DNA of 64,000 nt from Turritopsis dohrnii (GCA_027922465.2 BQMF02000226.1:372001-436000); one strand, 5' to 3'. Positions 1-12,187 are shown, numbered from the stretch's first letter. Numbers and translations are program-made. The notes: generated by a model not told the origin, from the sequence alone.

Positions 1-430
1 CAGACTGCTTATATCCCTTTGTTACTTACCTCAATGGTATATTCTCGTTCATTATATTTTGCTACTCGACGATACCTAAAATAATCCAGTAAAGTTGTTG
101 TTGCAGCAAGGAGGATATGATGATGAAAATGATTTACAGATTTGAATTACTGATTGTTTTGAATTTATTAGTCAATATAACCTACCACTGTCACTATTAA
201 AAAATTGCGTTTAAAATTTACCTTCCTCCTCTCTTTCTGATGAAAAGATGTGTTATTGATGACCAGCACCCACAACATTTTTGTGACATCACTGTAAATA
301 GTATATATATAGTATAAATAGTATAACATATTTTCCCCAATTTTTTACATGGAGCTAAAGATTCTACACTTGTACAATTATATAATTAGATCAGAATTAT
401 GTTCTACAATTAAACCATAACTTATGACTT
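1..430. other. AT-rich intergenic stretch, nothing recognised
   Basis: No ORF with a recognisable domain, no clear inverted repeat and no tandem repeat was seen here. Confidence 0.5.
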
Positions 431-439
431 GGAATACCT

Positions 440-600
440 TAAGGGAATTAATTAATGCGAGAATAAATTAATGCGGAATAAATTAATGAGGAATTAATTA
501 ATGCGAATTTGGCCCTAATTCGCATTATAAAATTCCGCAAAACTTTAAATTTTCGGCCATTCGCATTAATTAATTCCGCATTTTTTTCAAATTTTCGACC
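440..600. repeat. Palindromic AT-rich repeat (hairpin or small MITE)
   Basis: The words AATTAATGCG and GCGGAATAAATTAAT recur several times. A near-perfect inverted repeat joins 490-514 to 555-578 (core ATTAATTAATGCGAA against TTCGCATTAATTAAT), with a loop of about 40 bases. It could be a small MITE or a slipped palindrome. No target duplication was found. Confidence 0.55.
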
Positions 601-773
601 AACTCAGAGTAGAAGACTTTACAAATAGAAATATGTAATAATAAAAGTAATTGCAAGGAGAAATATAAAGCAATAATCATACTACATCATAAATAAGCAT
701 TGCATGAATTAAATATAACACTGTAAAAATGAAATAACCCTAAAGCTACAATGAATAATGAAATACTGAAAAG

Positions 774-1370
774 TTGTTGAGCCCTATCAAATTTGTAAAT
801 ATATATATTGTGATATCTTACTACAGTATTGTAGTACAATATCTGCATGAAATTTGTATGGAATCCAAGCCAATACAATTTGTGAGTCATTGTAAGTGTC
901 TTGGAATCACTATTGACCAAAACCTATCATGGGAAAAACATGTTAATGGGAACTGCAAATTGTTCTTTGCTAAAGAAGCGCTATCAGATGAGAGTAATGC
1001 CCAATGCCACACTAGAAACAATTGATTTTCAGGGTATTTTACTTTCTGCTCTATATGGTATCCTGATCTGGGGTAGTTCAAATCACATTGCAACTATCAA
1101 CAAGATTCACACAAAAGCTACCAGATTTATTAAGAAAATCAAAAAATCGGTGCCCAATGATCTTATAGTCTTCTAATACAGACAGTCAATCGCTTGTAAA
1201 ACTTACAAGATTTACAACAACAAATCACCAGCTACTCTTGATTGTTTAATAACCAAAAGCCAGTCAAGAAACACAAGAAACCATTTTAAGCTGGATTTAC
1301 CGCATTTTAACTATGCTAGTTATAAAAAATTTTTTCAGATGCAAATGTTTGGAACAACCTAGCAAACAAA
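774..1370 (+). pseudogene. LINE reverse transcriptase 3' fragment (CR1/L2-like)
   Basis: Two overlapping frames encode pieces of the C-terminal part of a non-LTR reverse transcriptase. The first reads CKCLGITIDQNLSWEKHV, the conserved block after the catalytic YADD box. The second, after a frameshift near 960-1020, reads ILLSALYGILIWGSS and then TRFIKKIKKS. Neither the catalytic Asp box nor an endonuclease is present, so this is a 5'-truncated dead copy. It has the same orientation as the better-preserved LINE at 2.3 kb but need not be the same family. Confidence 0.75.
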
Positions 1371-2290
1371 ATAAGGAAAAACCTTATATTCAATTTATTT
1401 TCTTTTGGCGAATTTTTTCTTTCGAATCATAACCCTAACTTTTGGTTCTTTGTTTTTTGTCCTGCCAGTCATGCTAATCTAGGATTTAAGACCATACAGA
1501 ATTAGGAATTGCTGGTGTAATAATAAGGAAGGCTGTCCCTATAACACGAAGATGAAGAAACATAATTTCATTTTATGTATAAAAAGCTTAAACAAGTACA
1601 ATACACTAAAATGTTTTACTAAATTGTCTTCCTTCATAATGGCAACCGTTTACATACGTCACGAAATGTAAGACCAGATTGGTGAATGTAAGTTAGTGCT
1701 TGAAATACTACATGTTGAAAGAAAGAACACCCTGATTAAGTTGTGATGAAAACAAAGTTAACATTAACTTCATTAAAAAGATTAAGCAGAAGTGAGAAAA
1801 CTTCACCACAAAATGCAAAATTTCAAAATGCAGAACTTGTCGTAAGAAAATATTGTGTTTGAATTCAAGGCGATTATCTGGTTTTCTTTAGACTTTGGAT
1901 TGCCTCTCCTCTCTAATAGGGAAACACGTATCGCTGATGTTGCCATTGTTGTTAAACTAAAATCATTAACAAGTGTATGGTAGCTATTAGAATACCTGTC
2001 TCCAACCAATCTCTTTCTATCTATGTATTTAGTAACATCAGGCCCGAAGGCTCCTTCTCGTTACATGGTCAGGTTGGAGGCTCCAAAGTATTTGACACTT
2101 GCATGAGTGACACAAACCTAATCAAGGGTCTGTGCTCTCCTGGATGACCTCTTGCAACACCTGTTGTATCATCTCCCCAATTTCCCTCATACGGCATGGG
2201 TTGACCCGACCCACTATATGGTAAATTCACTCACACATTTTTCAATATCGATGTGGTGATTTTGTGATTTATTGAGTTATTTAGCATCAA
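1371..2290. other. Intergenic, dispersed-repeat word only
   Basis: No gene was recognised. The word AATAAGGAAGGCTGTC near 1527 recurs at about 12,090, and a variant occurs near 4,567, so part of this stretch is probably a dispersed repeat. Positions 2040-2290 may be 5' leader of the downstream LINE, but this cannot be shown. Confidence 0.35.
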
Positions 2291-2296
2291 TACTTA

Positions 2297-4340
2297 TTGC
2301 CCTACTTGATGACAAGTACACTTGTTTTATCTGGCGATGTGGAATTAAATCCTGGACCCATCCAAAAGTCGAGGGATAAGTCCAAGAAAGCAAACGATCG
2401 ACCTATTTGCTCGACATGTTACCATTGTGTCAGTTCCAGAAACAAACAAATATGCTGTACCAAATGTAAGTGTATCTCTCACCTTTCCTGTGCACTACAA
2501 AAAAATCTTTGTCTCAAGGCATCACACCCTACAACCTGGCTCTGTCATCAATGCATATCCTCTGAGTTACCTTTCTTCAATATCACCGATATTAACAAAT
2601 CACTTAACAAGAGCTTCACCACAGAAACCCAAAATCATCAAAGAGTAATTATTGAACACCAAAACGACACCGGCATATGTCACCTAAACACTCAATCAAT
2701 GTTGTCCACATTTGATGAATTCTGTTTAATGTTAGAACAACAAAATTTTGATATAACCACCTTATCTGAAACATGGCTTAAAGACGATAACAAACTGTTA
2801 AATTACATTTCCATTCCAGGCTACAATTTGGAATAGAGAAATCGAGACAAAAAATGAGGTGGTGGAGTAGGTGTATACATCAGAAATAACATCAAACGTT
2901 ACAAAGTAAGAAATGATTTCCACTGTTTGGACAATGACCTTGAACACCTCTGGATTGAAGTGCAGGGAAAGAACAAAAACCAATCATTCCTACTTGGTAC
3001 ACTATCAATCGAGATCTGAATTTGATTCTGCTTTGAAACATTGGCTTAAACTCATCACTAACATGCGTTTCCACTTCATTACAAAAATGTTCATCGTAGT
3101 TATAGTCTAACAGCCTCAATTGAGAATTTTTAGCTAATGCCCTGTTATTCAATCTTGAAAACGTTATAAAAGAACCAACACGAAAAGATTCAAGTTTAAT
3201 TGACCACATCATTACCAATACTCCAAACAAAGTTAATGTCATTTTCAAACTGCCAAGGAACAAACCAACATCTTTCAAGCTCAAAAGAACAACATACAAA
3301 GAGGTCGAAACTGCGATTACCATGATCCGCAATGACTGCTCTACAGGTCACGACAACATTCCCATTCACCTAATTAAACCCGTTGCTGATTATATTATAT
3401 CACCACTCATCCACATAATCAATGGCTACATCGAGAAGCTTGGGAAAAAGCAAGAATTAGCCCTGTTCACACTCAACAACCACTGTCCTTTTAAAGCTGC
3501 GCGATGACATCTTAAAAGGTATGAAGATGGGAGAAATTACCATTGCCGTCTTTGCCGACTACTCAAAGGCATTTGAGGCCATCAACTTCGAATCTCTCAT
3601 GACAAAATTGCACAACATGGACAAAATTATTTCTGTACTGGCTAGCAAATTATTTGTCAGAAAGACAGCACTTTGTGCAAATAGATGAAAGAATGTCGAA
3701 AACACTCGAAGTAGGGTTCGGGGTTCCACAAGGATCGATCCTCGGACCAGTAATTTTCAAATGACCTACCTGACCTACCTCAGCAACTGCAACACTCATC
3801 CTCTTTACAATACGCTGACGATACGACCATCTACATCCAATGTAAACCCAAGAATCTTCATCAGCCAGCAAAACTAATATCTAGTGATGTAAAAAACCTT
3901 CTATCCTGGTCAAAGACATCAAACCTAGTCCTAAACCATCAAAAAAACAATTTTATACTCTTCCATACACAAAGGCTATCGAGGATACATAATCTAGATA
4001 CATAATCTAGAAAGAGTGTTTGGAAGTTCATTGCGGAGAGATGAAGCTAAAGCAACAGGAAACATTAAAAATTTTTGGTTTACGTTTCCAATCCAACCTA
4101 AACTGGACCACTCATGTCAACTCCACAGTACGTGAATGCTTTTCCACACTGTTAATTATCCGTAAACTAAAGAGATTCACACTGGAACAAGTACGCAAAA
4201 GATTGGTAGAAGCAATAGTTTTAAGTAAACTAGATTACAGTATTGCTGTCATGAATGACATCTCTCACTATCTAAAACAAAGGATGCAAAAAGTTATTAA
4301 CTCTTCGGTTAGTGTTGTATTAAAGAAATATATATGCTAA
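2297..4340 (+). pseudogene. CR1/L2-like LINE with N-terminal 2A-like peptide, PHD-type finger, APE endonuclease and RT (degraded)
   Basis: The intact 5' ORF (2297-2836, 179 codons) opens with a 2A-like motif (residues 13-21, GDVELNPGP). It is followed by a Cys-rich PHD-type finger (CSTC, CTKC, HLSC, WLCHQC) and the start of an apurinic-type endonuclease (HLNTQSM with the Asn block, then TLSETWL with the catalytic Glu). From 2836 on there are stops and frameshifts. The endonuclease GGGVGVYIRNN, the RT blocks FADYSKAFEAIN and YADDTTIYIQC, and the thumb-like FGLRFQSNLNW (about 4060-4120) can still be followed in several frames. The last readable block ends at 4340. Family assignment to CR1/L2 rests on motif layout only. 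The element is immobile. Confidence 0.85.
2333..2359 (+). other. 2A-like ribosome-skipping motif (GDVELNPGP)
   Basis: Codons 13-21 of the LINE ORF match the D-V-E-x-N-P-G-P consensus, preceded by LVLS. In known 2A peptides the ribosome omits the Gly-Pro bond, releasing the upstream peptide. Here that would leave only a 20-residue leader before Pro21. APE-type LINEs of several invertebrates are known to carry such motifs at the N-terminus. Activity here is inferred. Confidence 0.8.
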
Positions 4341-4667
4341 AGAAACATGCTAAATCACAGTGGGGGAGGACACTTTTTACTGAGTATTGAAATATAGGCC
4401 ATTATGATTTTCACGGTCCATTATTCTTCAAGTGCTGCTGCTAATTGCTCTCTATTGGATTGCTCTGTTTCATAAAACATTTTATTCAGTCATACGTGGT
4501 GAACTTGGCAAGAGTGTATGTCTATTTTCGTGACAAGAATCTTTGTTTACATTTTGATATTCGTAATAACGAAGGCTGTCCGTAATTTGGCACATAGTAG
4601 ACGGTATATATCAATCACTTCCCAGCAATGCATCTTAAAGTGGATATTAAAGCTGACAAACAGAAGC
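4341..4667. other. Short intergenic stretch, probable LINE remnant
   Basis: No ORF was recognised. Since a LINE C-terminal piece reappears at about 6,025, this stretch is probably eroded LINE into which the two downstream MITEs inserted. Confidence 0.35.
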
Positions 4668-4670
4668 TAA

Positions 4671-5305
4671 GGCCGATGGAAATTCTATATTAGTTTAGCG
4701 TCACTTAACTCCTGAAAATATCATGTGGCATGTTTCCATTATTCATTAATTTTGTTATAGTGCCATACATAGCCAGAGAACACATCAAATACGCCATTTT
4801 GCATTATTATAATCACTGAGATCCCACCCGCCCGAGTACGTTACTAGCTTGAGCTTTCAAATTACTTAACACCTGCTTTTTCTTCAACTACATTGAAAAA
4901 GAAGAAATTTTCAAGAAATTTTTGCAAATTAGATATTCCACAAAGTTGGCTTTGTCAGCATGTATCTGATAAATCAAAACCATAACTCTATTATTCCAAA
5001 ACGCTGCAAAAATTAATGTCTACTTCGATTACATAATTGAATGTCGAAATTTCGCTACATTTATCATACGGAACACTCTGGGGAAGTCATTAGACGCACA
5101 TGGAAAAGCAACTACTTGGACATTTTGAACTGGGATACGACGGTCGGTGGTGTATGGGTAGGCAAGCAAATGAAGTGGATGATGTATTATTCTTGTTAAA
5201 TTGTCATTTTGTAATGAAATCTTGTAAAATAATGAACTTTTTTACGCGGGCAGTTAAAGTGATGCAGGCGGGTGACGCTAAACTAATATAAAAGTTCCAT
5301 CAGCC
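4671..5305. mobile_element. Harbinger-type MITE, copy 1 (TAA target duplication)
   Basis: The element starts GGCCGATGGAAATTCTATAT and ends with its inverted counterpart (TTCCATCAGCC), giving terminal inverted repeats of about 33 bp that include TTAGTTTAGCGTCAC. It is flanked on both sides by TAA (4668-4670 and 5306-5308), the TWA target duplication typical of PIF/Harbinger. It encodes no transposase. The short ORF at 5100-5291 lies wholly within it and is unlikely to be a gene. Confidence 0.8.
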
Positions 5306-5359
5306 TAAGGAACAATCAAGAGAATACTGGTATTCTTTTTGGAAACCACACATACATAA

Positions 5360-6016
5360 GGCCGATGGAAATTTTATATTAGTTTAGCGTCACTTAACTC
5401 CTGAAAATGTCATGCGGCATGTTTTCATTATTCATTATTCATTAATTTTGTTCTACTGCCATACATATATAGCCGGAGAACACGTCAAATACGCCATTTT
5501 GCATTATTATAATCACTGAGATTCTGCCCGCCCGAATACGGTACTAGCTCGAGCTTTCAAATTACTTCAGACCTGCTTTTTCTTCAACTACATTGACAAA
5601 GAAGAAATTTTCAAGAAATTTTTGCAAATTAGGTATTCCGCAAAGTTGGCTTTTTCAGTATGTATCTGATAGAAATCGAAACCATAACTCTATTATTCCA
5701 AAACGCTGCAAAAATTAATGTCTACTTCGATTACGTAATGGAATGTCGAAATTTCGCTACATTTATTATACGGAACACTCTGGGCTGGGAAAGTCATTAG
5801 ACGCACATGGAAGAGTAACTACTTGGACATTTTGAACCAGGATACGACGGTCGGTAGTGGGTAGGCAAGCAAATGAAGTGGATGATGTATTATTCTTGTT
5901 GAATTGTCATTTTGTATTGAAATAATGAAATCTTGTAAAATAATGAACTTTTTTACGCGGGCACTTAAAGTGATGCGGGCGGGTGACGCTAAACTAATAT
6001 AAAATTTCCATCAGCC
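5360..6016. mobile_element. Harbinger-type MITE, copy 2 (TAA target duplication)
   Basis: A second copy of the same family in the same orientation, starting 54 bp after copy 1. The internal sequence is highly similar with small indels. It has the same terminal repeats and TAA on both sides (5357-5359 and 6017-6019). Each copy has its own duplicated target, so two insertions explain the pair better than one tandem duplication. Confidence 0.8.
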
Positions 6017-6024
6017 TAAAGCTA

Positions 6025-6180
6025 AACACTGCTCATTTCAACAGGACGCAGTCCGGATCTTTAACGACCCCCCAAAATCCGTCAGAGAAAGTAAAACTTT
6101 GACCGAGTTCAAGAGAAACGTGAAAGCATATTTGATGGATAAATCGATCGCACAACAACAACTAGCTACTGTTTTTATAA
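6025..6180 (+). pseudogene. LINE ORF C-terminal remnant
   Basis: One frame reads a segment around RIFNDPPKSVRESKTLTEFK, then AYLMDK. This is the end typical of CR1/L2-type ORF2 proteins (FN-x-LP...FK...K-x-YL). It lies just after the two MITEs and in the same direction as the LINE at 2297-4340, so it is probably that element's 3' end, displaced by the insertions. Confidence 0.6.
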
Positions 6181-6183
6181 AGT

Positions 6184-7167
6184 TACCGTAAAGCGGGGTG
6201 ACTTCGATAAGCGGGGTGACTTCGATCAGTAAAGATAAACTGTTTAAACTCTGAAATTAAAGTGCGTTTTTCTTATTTTTTAAGATTTTCATTTAGATTC
6301 CCATTGTAAAATATCATCAGAATCGTCTTCAAGCGAAACAATTAATTTCTTCCGAAATTAACGACGAAAAACATCAAAATTTTCACCGCTCACATTGGTC
6401 ATCGCTCTACGTCGTATTCAAGAGTTTAGCCTGGACATTTTTGGTACATATGTGAAGTATAGAGGCTGAATGTAAAGAAAATTATAATATGTCTGAAAGA
6501 AATTCTGTTCTTCACCGCTATATTCTGTTTTTCTTTTCCTTATTCCTTTATCGATAATATCGTGTTTATAAAAACACGAAAAAACCGAATGTTTTATATC
6601 GCTATAAGTTACATGTTCGCAAGAACTTCGTGAAAAGTCGTCGTACCTCATGGGAGATTTAATGACTTACCGAAGAAATTTTAATAAGCGTGCTCTTTCC
6701 CCATGATGATAGATCTCAAAAATTTTGTTTGAGATACAATGAAATTTCAATGTTAATTTCGTTTCGTATTAACGAGGGTCACACATGTGTGAACGTCGTA
6801 AATATCTTTTGTTTTATTAACATTCGCTGATTTTTTACGGTCGAACATTTACCGCGGATGACAAATGGTGGTCTGTTGATATTGTAATAATGGCGCTTTA
6901 AAAACATTGTCAAATATAATTATAGGTAAGTAATTTGGCGCTTCTCATAAGCTGATCGAAGTCACCCCATAATCGATATTGTCGTTTTCTTGGAAAGATC
7001 AGGTTTTTTCTCTGGAATTACAACTTAAGTTAATGTGAAATTTTGCACTGAAATAGAAGAAATATGTAATGTAATGATTCCAAAGTTTCAGAAGTAATAA
7101 TTCAGTATTTCGGAAGTTACTTTTAAAATGGTGGCAAAATTGATCGAAGTCACCCCGCTTTACGGTA
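6184..7167. mobile_element. Non-autonomous TIR element (TACCGTAAAGCGGGGTGACTT family)
   Basis: The left end TACCGTAAAGCGGGGTGACT is exactly inverted at 7143-7167. The left terminus repeats the subterminal word AAGCGGGGTGACTTCGAT twice in tandem, and the same word recurs inverted inside at about 6,955. No transposase is encoded. No clear target duplication was found, so the superfamily is unassigned. A diverged relative follows at 7.8-9.5 kb and an old reversed copy lies at 18.3-19.9 kb. Confidence 0.75.
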
Positions 7168-7828
7168 CTTTTACAATATTTCTATTAGCAAAAAAAAAAT
7201 TTCAAAACTTCTCATAGGGCTCATGTACAATAGCTGTGGCGTAAAAGACGTTTAAAAGCAAACGTAAATATGTGATTCATTTATATATACCTGCAACTTA
7301 TCAAATAACTGAACAACTTTTTTGTGGAAAAGTGATAACCTTTCGCGCCGCCATTATGAATGTGGTATTCATTAAATCATTGTAAAGTCTTGGTTGTGGC
7401 CTGCAAATTTCTATATTTTTTGTATAACTAAAAGAGAAATCCAAAATCGAGGCCAGTGTCAACGTAAAGGAAGGGGTGCGAGTTTTGTTTAAAAGTGAGA
7501 AGAAGTTTGACAAAACAGAAAATTCGAAGAAAGTCAATCATGTGTGTGCATGAAATCTGGAATGAATGATGACAGGAAAGGTGAAGGTTTGTTACATTTT
7601 GTCAAAGGAATCTCCTTTAATCATTATTAGTCTCAGAATAAAAATCGTATTGGTATGCTTTTTTATAATGTTTTCTTATGCTGCATCATCACAGAAACTT
7701 CAGCGCTGGAATACTTTTTGTTTATTTATCTATCTATCACCACATTATTGAATGGAACCAACTTCACCTTAATTTCAATTATTGATTGTTCTTTCTAGTG
7801 CCCTCTCATAAAATACATTTTGATAATA
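7168..7828. other. Intergenic, nothing recognised
   Basis: AT-rich with only short ORFs that lack recognisable motifs. No tandem or inverted repeat was noticed. Confidence 0.4.
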
Positions 7829-9450
7829 TACCGTCAATCGTCCTAACTTCGGACATCCTTCCAAACTTCAGACGTAAAAAAAACATAACAAACAACCACA
7901 TCAATAATAATCCATACTGCACTGTCAATTAAACTAAATTCAAAACTTGTCATAACTAAACTTAACAAACGCAATTTTTGAAGAAGTCTACTGTACCCCT
8001 TGAGACACACGTTGCACGATAATGATTTGCTCATAACTTTTAATCTAAAAAAGTAATTACTATGAAATTTTGAAAAAAGGTCCATTCATCTTTTGTCTTT
8101 CAGATAGCGAAGTGTTCAAACTAATTGATGCATACCATCTCAAAGTTATTGCTTCACAAAGTACACCTACTGAAATTTATCGTGTGGGGGTGACTTGAAA
8201 CAGTGCTGTTTGCACAAAAATGTTGTTGTATAGAGCGCCAAAACAGAAAACGTGTGATCTACGATTACTTGCGTATAAAACATAAATTAAAATAATTTGT
8301 TATTGCCAGTTTCATTTTTATTAAGTGATGGAGAGCGTTAATAAATTTTGAAAACTCAAAATTTTAGAATGGTAAAACATTGTAAAAAATAAGTTATCTG
8401 AAGCCATTAAAATCATTAAGCGTGTGATAACGTAATTGTTTCAGAAACAATATCGAAAGCAGGCAAGATGAATTTGAATTTATAGCTAGTTAACACGACT
8501 GTACTTACTCAATACTTGTAAATTGAATATATATAATAAAATTCCTGTTTCAGAGTATCCAACTTTCTTTTTCATGCTTCTCTTAGTTTAGGATATACTT
8601 CCTTTACCATTTCAATAGAGATGTCACTTAGAAATAGATCCATCGTCTTTGTTTTTTCCACACAAAAGCTTCATCATTTCATCCGGATTACGCGAATTTA
8701 TTGCGTCATTGCATATGACATGTATATGGAGTATGAAACGGCATCCAATATCAAAAAGGCAAGAAGAAGCCCTGGTAATGAGGTTAAGTATGAAATTGTA
8801 AAAGTAAAAACATACAGCTCGTCTATCGCCAATTTCACAATAAGTATGGTGTGCCCATAGCCTTGAACGGAGGATATAATTGCAGCACTGATTTGTTCAG
8901 AATTCTGATTAGTATTCAGTTATGGTACTTAGTAAAGTAAAACGAGTCTATTGCGGTTCAATTCTTAGATTATTGACCCTGACTTATACCACCTTTGAAA
9001 CTCCATTGGCTGAACTTTATCACACATCAATGATTCGATTGCATCATAATTGATAAGAATATTTATGCAATAATCGAAGAGACGAAGTGTATCGAGTGAA
9101 AAAAAAAACGAAACATTTTAATGGCATATATTTCTTTCAATTTTAGATATTTTTTGATAACATTCTGGAATTACTCCCTTTGACCTTTCTATTTTACAAA
9201 TGTAAAAGAAATTATATTTGGCATTATGCTGTATCGCCGTGACATGCTATTTTACAGGGGTACTGATTTTCGGCGCTTTGTTCATCTTCAGCTTCCGAAG
9301 AACTTCCTTGATTAATGAAATTTTTCTATTGAATGTTGCGCTAGATAGTCTCTGAACAGAATCTGAAAAAAATTTGGAGTTTCATTCATTATTTCATGAG
9401 AAATAACGTTTTTTTGATGCTGTTTCAAGTCACCTCGCTGCTTTACGGTA
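7829..9450. mobile_element. Diverged relative of the 6.2-kb TIR element
   Basis: The right end (9420-9450) reads CTGTTTCAAGTCACCTC and then TTTACGGTA, a variant of the TIR at 6184-7167. Its inverted partner GGGGTGACTTGAAACAG is at 8187-8203. A weaker outer start, TACCGTC, is at 7829. The left boundary is therefore either 8187 or 7829. No coding sequence was recognised. Short ORFs at 7843-8085 (minus) and 8621-8860 (+) show no domain. Confidence 0.5.
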
Positions 9451-9515
9451 CGTATGTGATTTAAGGCTCTATTATCTAAACAATGGATCCATGGAATTCA
9501 CACAGACCTTTCAAA

Positions 9516-11556
9516 TACTCCTTTTCATAAATTATTGCGCAATACATGAAAACGAGGCAAGAGTTGTTTCTCGTCGCACTTGAAAAACAATATGGCGGAA
9601 AGTGGTCGTGCTCTAGGTTCCAAACAATCATAATGGAAAACAATGTGCTGCTTGGGGATGTTTTAACAGAGGTTTAATGGACAAAGGTGGCGAAAAAATA
9701 TCTTCTGGATTGGCTTTTTTTAAGTTTCCAAAAGATGGTATCATGAGGAAGTTGTGGTGCAATCGAATCAAAAGAATTGATGATGGAGGGAAAGGACAAT
9801 TTTCATGTCACTAGTAGTACAGTGTTGTGTGAGAAACATTTTAAAGCAGAAGATATCACTAGACCTCCTGGAGGAACTCGAAAAAGATTGAATAAAGGAG
9901 CCAAACCATTTCTCTCTGAGCATGAGCAACAAAAGGAAGTCACAGCAAAACGTAAACAACCAGCGTTGCGACCATCACCCAGAAAGAAATTTTGTGAACT
10001 TGAACCAACAGTCACAATCCTGAAAATGTAACCGTGGAAATAGACTGGAAAGAGAGATATGATAGAATTCTCCAAGAAAATGAGACATTGCGTCAAGATA
10101 ACATTGTTTTGAGTAATGAATTGGTTTCAATAACGCAGCAACAATCATCCATGAAAAGCACATTTGTTGACCGAATCATTATGACTGATTCTTCATGCAA
10201 CCATTACACTGGAATCCCTACTACAGACATTTTGAAGTCAATTTTTTTATTTTTGAATTCTGGTCATGTTGGAGAAAATGTTATTTTATATAATAATCAA
10301 AAGTCAAAGGTGGAGGTGCTGGTAGACCAAGAACTTTATCAGCATTTGAAAGTTTTTTATTAACACTTGTCCGTCTTAGACGAAACTTTGATGTTCACCA
10401 TTTGTCGTTTTTGTTTTCTGTTTCAGAAGGAACTGTTACAAACACTGTCGTTACATGGTTAGTTAAATTTCATGTATGTAAGATTTGGGTCTGTTTGTAT
10501 TTGGCCTACTCGAAAACAAGTTGATGATGTTTTGCCACAATCAATGAAGGAGAAGTTTCCAGCAACACGGTGTATCATTGACTGTGTGGAATTCAAAGTT
10601 GCTGTTCCATCTTCATTAGTTATTCATAAAATGATGTATTCAGACTATAAAAGTCACACAACCGTTAAAGTTTTAGTTGGTATTGCACCTGGTGGCGGTT
10701 TTACCTTTATTTCATCAGCTTTCCCTGGAAGCATATCTGATAAAAACATTGTTGTTAATAGTGGACTTTTATACCCTGAACTTTGGGAAAAAGGGGATGC
10801 CATCATGGCAGATAGAAGATTTTTAATTGATGATTATTTAAAACCACTTGGTGTTGATTTAATTATTCCTAGTTTTCTTCGAGGACGTGAAAAGTTTACT
10901 GGTGATGAAGTGGTCAGAAGTCAACAAATAGCTGCTGAAAGAATTCACGTTGAACGAATGATTCAAAGATTGAAATGTTTTCACATATTTGACCGTGTAA
11001 TTCCTGTGAATATGTTAGGGTCATTGAATCAAATGATTTCTGTTTGTGGAATTCTAAGCAATTACCAAGAACCCATTTTAAAGTAATCTGTGTTAGTTCT
11101 TACCCTTTATTATATCATATTGTATATTTCTTATTTATTGATGTATCAAGTTTACTTTATTATTATCGTGACATAAAGGAAATTATTAATGTATTGTCTA
11201 TTTTTCTTTTCCATACTTTTTGACTTCATAATTTCAAAAACAAATTCAAACTAGAACTTAAGAATGGGAGCGCTGTGGTAGAAATCATCTCCTGCCGAAT
11301 AAAGCATTAGTACATAGTCTACAGTCTTAACTCTTTACCGAAGGCCATGTTTACTAGTTCTGCTCACACGCTTATAGGAAAGGCTAGCTATTTTAGACTT
11401 TATTTTAATCTTAGATTAGCTGGAGATAGATTGTCCACGAACTGCTTTATACTGTTTCTCAACTGTTATCACGCGGGCGTCTCTACCATTTTGTAAACCG
11501 AAACAACTCTTGTCTCGTTTTCATGTATTGCGCAATAATTTATGAAAAGCTGTATT
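9516..11556 (+). mobile_element. ISL2EU-like DNA transposon with THAP/DDE_4 transposase
   Basis: Terminal inverted repeats of 49 bp with a single mismatch (9521-9569 and 11501-11549, including ATTATTGCGCAATACATG) bound a 2.0-kb element. Just outside them, ATAC at the left faces GTAT at the right, consistent with a two-base AT or TA target duplication. ISL2EU elements are known for 2-bp AT duplications and for THAP plus DDE_4 transposases, which matches the gene inside. The near-identical TIRs suggest a fairly recent insertion, although the gene is already frameshifted. Confidence 0.8.
9594..11086 (+). pseudogene. THAP-domain DDE_4 transposase, frameshifted
   Basis: Transposase of the surrounding element. 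The first frame (from about 9,635) shows a THAP finger start (CAAWGCFNR, then FFKFPKD and LWCNRI). After a frameshift near 9,790 the finger ends with VLCEKHF, followed by a basic linker. The frame at 10034-10363 holds a short coiled coil (LQENETLRQDNIVLSNEL). An HTH-like stretch (VRLRRNFDVHHLSFLFSVSE) follows in another frame. The main catalytic part (10472-11086) carries IIDCVEF (first Asp), a GSISDKNIV block (second Asp) and the terminal HVERMIQRLK (Glu). At least three frameshifts are visible, so it is inactive. The DDE_4 and THAP assignments come from motif recognition. Confidence 0.85.
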
Positions 11557-12187
11557 GCACCTATTTATCGCGATTTATTTGGCATTTTAATGCATTCTGC
11601 TTACAAAATATTGCTCGAACTACGTCATTGTTTATTAGTACGCATGTGCAAACATTTTGCTCGAGAAATATATTTCTTTCGCACGAAATGTCAGTATCGA
11701 CCAATCAAAATTTGCCTTCAACTCAATGCCATCTTGTTTTGAACAAATATTTTTCAATTCCTAAATAGTGGAAATTAAACATAGCAAAAATTTTCTTGAG
11801 TCGAGAATTTCTTTCTCTGTGAAGGTTTTTCTGTGTGAACTTTTCTAAGTGGGAAACGGCCTTTCCACTTCACGTAAATTTTTCACGGATCAACAAATTC
11901 ATTCTTTCTCTAGCGTGTGTTCCGTTTCTTTTTATGGATCCTTAATCAGTAAAAGTCCTGGGAATGAGGTGATACTTTGTGAAAAACAACAACAAAACAC
12001 CATTTTGTGTTATTATAGCTTGTTTGAAAGTATGGGATGTGCCATGTTTTCAATTTACAGACAGTTGGAATATTTTTTGATTGGTGTCCATAATAAGGAA
12101 GGCTGTCTGTAATTAGGAACATTGACGGTAGCATAAAACAGGGTGAATTTGGTCAATTTTGGCACTATAATCAAAATAACTTCCAGC
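11557..12187. other. Intergenic with dispersed-repeat word
   Basis: No gene was recognised. AATAAGGAAGGCTGTC at about 12,090 matches 1,527. The adjacent target-site copy of the next element ends this stretch. Confidence 0.35.

Noticed and set aside
5100..5291. 63-codon + strand ORF
   Set aside because: Lies wholly inside a MITE, no domain, and the equivalent frame is broken in the second copy.
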